Assembly: GCA_019096065.1 (NCBI GenBank)
Contig: JAGUCH010000004.1
Span: 7,006,001-7,070,000, forward strand
DNA length: 64,000 nt
Direction of reading: 5' to 3'
Source: Paracyclopina nana
Taxonomy: Eukaryota > Arthropoda > Copepoda > Cyclopoida > Cyclopettidae
Position numbers and translations under genes: made by a program. Under the pieces are notes generated by a model. It had not been told where the DNA came from, did not search any database, and saw only the letters and a program-made list of their open reading frames with translations. Positions 59,205 through 64,000 of this stretch are shown piece after piece (the first letter of the stretch is position 1; every line of letters begins with the position of its first letter).

Positions 59205-60715
59205 TTAATTATTGCACTTGAGTTGTTCACGTGGAACGTACATTGCTACAAATGCTTCTCGAGGAACGCTCAATTTCTGAGGCAACACTGACCATCCATT
59301 GCAGGTAGAAACATCATCACTTTGACATTGCATTTGCAAGAATGCTGATTGAAAGCCAGATTTCTCGTTGAATCCTCCTATGACAATGGCCCCTAGTCCA
59401 TCAGAAGTTGGCAACATTTGTGATTTGTTCAGAGTTTGGGGCAAGTCTGGGCCTAATTTTTAATTGAGCATTATTTTCAGGCTGCTTTTTCAATATTAAT
59501 TCAATTTTACCTTCCATCCACGTGAGGCTTTCCAGATCAAGGATTTCCACAGATTTCAAATAACCATCTTTGCTCAAGCCTCCAGCAACTACAACATAGG
59601 ATTTTCCTAGGTTGTCATGAATCATGGTACAACTATGATACACCCGGCCTGTTTTCAGGCTTGGTCCTTGATTCCATTGCCAACTTTTCAGATCCAGAAG
59701 CCAAACTTTCTTGCTATAGAATCCATCATATAGTTTTCTCTCAGCTCCACCAATCTGGATTGCTGTGGATTGGTTCAGCTTGAAAAAGCAATGGCCATGC
59801 ACATCCATGGGTAGATTTGGACCCTGCACAGGCTGGCCTCCATCTACACTGATGATTTCACTGGAACTGGAATCTTCTTCACCATAACCACCTGTGATTA
59901 GTAGATGTGTGCTATTGAGAGCAATGCTTGCAGCAAAATGTCTATTTTTAGACAATTTTGGGATTTGGGATTCTTGGCCTATGACATAACATTGGTCATG
60001 TCTGGTTCCTCCGCAAATCAATGGCTGATTTCCCACAAGTGCTCCAGTGCCACCATAAGTTTCTATTGGGAAATCATCCCTAAGTTGGCAGCTGTCATTG
60101 CCAACTGTTGCATCTAAATCAAAGATCTCAGTTTTGACAGATTGGCCTTTTGGATAACCAGTGGCGACCAAGATGACTCCTAAGAAAACTCTTGAATTTT
60201 AAGCTTACTTTTTTTAGTTTTTAGTTTCTTATTAACTTGCCTTCTGTTTTGGTTGCTCCACAATATGACTTACTTGGACTTTGGCCAGTTTTGGGCCCAT
60301 CCTTGTCCAAGTAGTAATATCCTGGATTGGTGATTCCATAGGATTCCAGTTCAGCGCAAGATTTTGGTGCAAAGATCTTTGTAAGCTGTTCCAAAGCTTC
60401 AATCTTTTCTACCTGGGAGGAAAAAAATTGATCAGATTTCTTAAACGAAAATTCGAAATGAGAAACCAGCTGATGCGAAATGGATGCCTAAATTACCATT
60501 TTTTCCTCTTTTTCACTCATCCTTGCTACTGCGAATGAAAGATCTCTAATTTGAGTATGCAAACTTTGAAGCTCATTTGTGACAACGTGTTGATGGGCTG
60601 ATGATTTGCTCTTCTGGAAGAATTCTTCCAGTTGCTTATTAGGATCATAGTGCCTATATCCGGAGCTTGAACTCAAAGTTGCCAAAAAGATGAGGAAGCA
60701 GTGAATCTTCATCAT
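59205..60715 (-). CDS. secreted kelch-repeat protein
   Basis: Exons 60715-60497, 60412-60241, 60179-59511 and 59452-59205, phases consistent; 435 residues. A signal peptide (MMKIHCFLIFLATLSSSSG) is followed by a short coiled-coil-like helix. Then comes a module of the fibrillar-collagen/fibrinogen N-type (SCAELESYGITNPGYYYLDKDGP), then kelch-like beta-propeller repeats (GGTRHDQCYV, LITGGYGEEDSSSSE, AIQIGGAE, VVVAGGLSKDGYLKSVEILD, GAIVIGGFNEK). It is extracellular, of unknown role. The intron after exon 2 has a GC donor (GAAG|GCAAGT) with a normal AG, a recognised minor U2 class. A duplicated set of first exons lies upstream. Confidence 0.85.
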
Positions 60716-60783
60716 CGCAATTGATGATCTGTTTCTTCACAGAGTCGTCCTAAAATGCCGGTTTCTTTCTTCAGCTTTATCCA

Positions 60784-60791
60784 TACTTATA
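60784..60791 (-). promoter_or_regulatory. TATA box of the kelch gene, promoter A
   Basis: TATAAGTA on the minus strand, 69 nt before the ATG at 60715. The sequence between the TATA and the ATG resembles that of promoter B (GGACGAC, ACAG(A/G)(T/A)CATCAATT). Confidence 0.55.
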
Positions 60792-61007
60792 ACATATTTT
60801 TTAAAAGCTTTTGTGATCTCTGCACTTGGAATTTCCCCTTTGCGCAGATTGAGCTTCCAGTTTATCTGTGATTTTCCACTTTAAAAAGTACTGAATCAAA
60901 TGTTTGAAAATATTCTAAAAATAATTGAAAATTTCTGCATTTGTATACTCGAATTACTGACTCTAAATTCATTTTGATAGTTAGTCCACTATGACTTGGA
61001 TCCATAC

Positions 61008-61440
61008 CTTAACTTGCACGGATTTATGGAGTTTTTCTATTTGCTCTCCTTGCTGTTTTGATGAAGCAGTCAAGTGCAATACAATTTCTTCCTAAAAAAT
61101 TGAAGTAAATCAATCAGCACAATGCAATGCAAGAAAATGCAAAAATTACCAATTTTTCCACTTTGTCATTTGCTTCTACAGCTGAGATTGATAGTTCATG
61201 GACCTGTTTTTCCATTCCATTGATTGCTTCACCAAAAAAGGATGTAATTTCATTTAGGTATTCTTCAAGAGATGCAGTATAGCGTCTACGGCTTGAGGAT
61301 GTAACTGACAGATTAGCTCTGGTAACTAATATTGGAGCTTTGCTGTTTTGCCATTTTGACAAAGTTGCAACGATCCCCGAGCTTGACCTCAAGGTTGCAC
61401 AAAAGATGGTGAAAATGTTGATGAAAATGCCAATCTTCAT
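61008..61440 (-). CDS. alternative first exons of the kelch gene, or a truncated paralogue
   Basis: Exons 61440-61150 (97 codons) and 61091-61008 (28 codons), both phase 0, 58-nt intron. A signal peptide (MKIGIFINIFTIFCATLRSSSG) is followed by RRRYTASLEEYLNEITSFF and a helical segment ending HKSVQVK. It resembles exon 1 of the kelch gene (MKI…ATL.SSSG, …VEKLV/EEKMV). The donor at 61007 is phase 0 and so is the kelch acceptor at 60412, so these exons can splice straight into the kelch body, skipping exon 1A. No second kelch body exists between the two starts. I cannot tell alternative promoter from dead fragment. Confidence 0.65.
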
Positions 61441-61509
61441 GATTGAAATTGATGTCCTGTCCTTTGGTTGGGTCGTCCGGAAATCCCAGTTTCTCTAAAC
61501 AGCTTGTCT

Positions 61510-61517
61510 CTTTTATA
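61510..61517 (-). promoter_or_regulatory. TATA box of promoter B
   Basis: TATAAAAG on the minus strand, 70 nt before the ATG at 61440, the same geometry as promoter A. Confidence 0.6.
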
Positions 61518-61900
61518 GCTTTTTCTTATAAAGGCTTTTATAAACTTTGAACTTGGAATTTTCCAAAAGCATTCCAACCAGAAATTTTCCCCAGTTTTCT
61601 GAAAGTTAATGTAACGTGTTAGCACTCCTTCGTTTTACCCAGGTTGAGTTTATGTCGTTATGTAACATTAACTTCCATGACACCTATGTAAAAAAATTGG
61701 AAAAAAGCGAATGTGACAAGGAAAACGGGTGTTTTCGATTTTACCTTGGTGGCAAGGTAGTTAATGTTACATAATGACTAAAACTCAATGTTGATAAAAC
61801 GTATATGTTTCACTAAGTGTTTTTTTGCCGTATGAGGGCTCAGAATTTCTGGTTGGGATCTTATTTTTCGCTTCAATTCCAGTTTTAATTTCGAATGGGA

Positions 61901-62747
61901 TTTCCATCGATTGTACTGTTCAAGTTCGAATCCGCAAAATATCGAAAGGTAAAAGTTCGAAAAGTGAAATTTCGATCTGCAAAACTTCGTTGCGTAAAAC
62001 TTTCCGACCACCTACCTAGCCTAAAACATGAGAAGCTGATTCTAATCTAAATAAAGCTTTAATTTCATATTTATATATTGAGACACCCCATTTTCTCCCG
62101 TTCAAAGTCCAGTCTTTTTCCCCCTCATGTTTTTTCCCTCACTCGATCACTGCGTGCTCTCATGATGGAAACTGCCATAGAAGCTACAACTAGTTTTCTT
62201 GTATAGTAAATTTGCTCTCTATGTGCACTCGTGTGGAAGATCGCAATGATAATATACACCAATTTACTGAGTAGAAAGTAATATTATATTGAGATCAATC
62301 TTATTTGCTATGTTTCTACATCCAAGATTGTTTCCCAAAGGAAAAATGGGCAAGTTTAAATTGGAATTATGGTCCTTTTTGACTAAAATTGCCTATTTTT
62401 ACTATAATTACTCAATTTTTTTAAAGGATTACTTCATGGCAGTTAAACGGAATGGCTTTAAATCTAAAAACACAAGTCACTTAATATCAAGATGTCATAG
62501 TCCTGATGTTATGCATAAGTAAAAAGAGTAACCATTTAAAATAATTCATTTGGAACAGTTTAAGGGGGATTTTTACTGAGTAAATATTTTTTTATTATCA
62601 GTTTTAGTAGTAGTTGCAACAATGATCGAATTTTTGCGGATTGGAACTTTACCTTTCAAACTTTAAACCTATCGAACTTTTGCGGATTCGAACTTCGACC
62701 TGTCGAACTTTTGCGGATTCGAATCTGAACAGATATACCTTTCCATC
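61901..62747. mobile_element. non-autonomous DNA transposon, copy 2, with 8-bp target duplication
   Basis: The element spans 61909-62739 (831 bp), flanked by the perfect repeat TTTCCATC (61901-61908 and 62740-62747). Ends match copy 1 at 15819-16907 in opposite orientation: GATTGTACTGTTCAAG… on the left and …CTGAACAGATATACC on the right, with the same TTCGAATCCGCAAAA units inside. The interior is AT-rich, lacks the nested MITE of copy 1, and encodes nothing convincing. Confidence 0.88.
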
Positions 62748-64000
62748 ACACTCTTGGTCAAATTAGACAAAACTTCCTTAATTTACCTTTTTGTGACATA
62801 ATCTACAATCTTACACATACTTTTCAATGGTTATTTAATATATTACTTTATATTTTGTCTGCACATGTGTTAGATATTTGGCTTATTTTTTATGTAACTC
62901 TTGAGCCCACAAAAGCTGATTTAACTTTGTGTGTGGTCTCAGCTGATTTTTATGGTTCTGTGACTCTATAAAATGTTTTTTCATTCTTCTTATCACGTGC
63001 TCTTAGCTGCCTATTTGTAAGAATGCACATATAGGACATTGAACTCAGGTGTCTAAAAATATAATGTATTTTTTTCAATTTTATGCTCATGATCGTCAAC
63101 AGTCAACAGAGAGGAAAAAATGAATTCAAGCCCAAAATTGTTACCATGATATATGTATGTGCTACACATCAATTTATTGCATTTCTATCACTATGGATTG
63201 TTACATTTGAGTGAGCAGACAAAGTTATTAAAATTGCAACTTTTCTGAAAAAAGAACGCAAAAAACAAACAAAACATACCTACACCATCTAATCTGTATT
63301 TCAGACTTTTCAACCCTTTAAAAAATATATTTTTTAAATTTTTTTAGCACTTTAAAGATTTATGAGTTCATTTAAATAGGACTTCACTCCTTTTAGCGTA
63401 ATTAACCGCAATGTTTTTCGGTTTTAATGCTCAACCACCGAAATTGGTTTTCATCATTACTTTTCTGAGTGAAGAAGTTGAGTGCATCAGGTTAAAGCCC
63501 TCTCTCAGCAAGCCATGAAATATTTGTTATTTGGCACAATATGGCTCTATAATTGATTTGAATTGGTTTTTGAACACCATTTATGTAACTAATGAAAGGA
63601 AACTCAGACATCTCATATTACTAATATAGTTTGACTAATAATACATATAAAAAACATGACCATAAATCATCATTCACTTTGTAAAATAGAAACATCTTAT
63701 ATCTGATATTAATGGACAGAAAATTAGAGTCTGATCTAAAGAAAATGAGCCAATTTGCAAAAAAAACTTTAATTTTAGTTGAAGTTTCAATACCTTCTCA
63801 CTGCTTTCATCCTTTTCTCATGTTTTCCTTTTCCTAAGGAGAAAATGGGCAAAAAATAATTGCTATCTGAAAGAATGAAGATTTATTGAAATTGAAAATT
63901 GCCTACTTTTGCATGAAAATTTTCTGACTGTGAGCTTTATATTAAAACAACCTAAGCATGATGTACTACTATGTCATTAGAAAGCATCATCATTTCTACC
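62748..64000. other. intergenic, no gene seen
   Basis: AT-rich to the window end; no coding frame, RNA gene or repeat recognised. Confidence 0.5.

Overview
The window is animal nuclear DNA. It is AT-rich and carries about fourteen protein-coding loci whose introns are mostly 51-66 nt, with a few of 80-220 nt and one of 1.1 kb. The recognisable genes are metazoan: acylglycerol kinase, CTU1, an RCC1/BTB protein, gephyrin, DDX49, SON and a zyxin/LPP-type LIM protein. A secreted collagen-containing matrix protein, a secreted kelch protein and a Cys-loop channel carrying lectin and LDLa domains suggest a small-genome invertebrate. An arthropod, possibly a crustacean such as a copepod, is my best guess, but that is inference.

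Layout. 0-16 kb: the 3' part of an unrecognised multi-pass membrane protein (3-2797) with a possible alternative last exon at 3101; a gene-poor stretch; a small unrecognised minus-strand gene (6308-7082) with a frame break; an unrecognised basic Ser-rich protein (7974-9947); and a 15-exon pentraxin-like/C-type lectin/LDLa/Cys-loop channel (11995-15635). 16-28 kb: a non-autonomous DNA transposon with a second element nested in it; intronless AGK (18530-19909); and a 2320-residue matrix protein (27832-20539, minus) assembled from two long ORFs across a 222-nt intron whose ends are inverted repeats. 28-34 kb: almost gene-free, with a CpG-dense patch and a small MITE. 34-42 kb: a compact housekeeping block of CTU1, a 57-residue secreted peptide, RCBTB, gephyrin and DDX49. 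RCBTB and gephyrin converge with 28 nt between their stop codons. DDX49 has an in-frame TAA in its conserved core.

42-52 kb is a repeat district: tRNA-like relics, two foldback structures, a 169-173-bp tandem repeat, a 244-bp tandem array of about 13 units, and short minisatellites on each side. One box, roughly YCCCATCA(A/G)GGAGTGGTCAT, recurs through otherwise different repeats. A small Cys-rich secreted protein (51367-51889) sits at the edge, and its C-terminus reads into the repeat sequence. 52-64 kb: SON (minus) and a LIM-domain protein (plus) diverge around a hAT-like MITE with an 8-bp target duplication. Then comes a secreted kelch gene with a duplicated, phase-compatible set of upstream first exons and twin TATA boxes, and finally a second copy of the transposon family seen at 16 kb.

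Exon boundaries were set by hand from GT-AG sites, reading-frame phase and intron length, without transcript evidence. Where phase matched at every junction (channel, gephyrin, SON, LIM, kelch, matrix protein) I trust the structures. Names rest on motifs and family resemblance, not on database searches.
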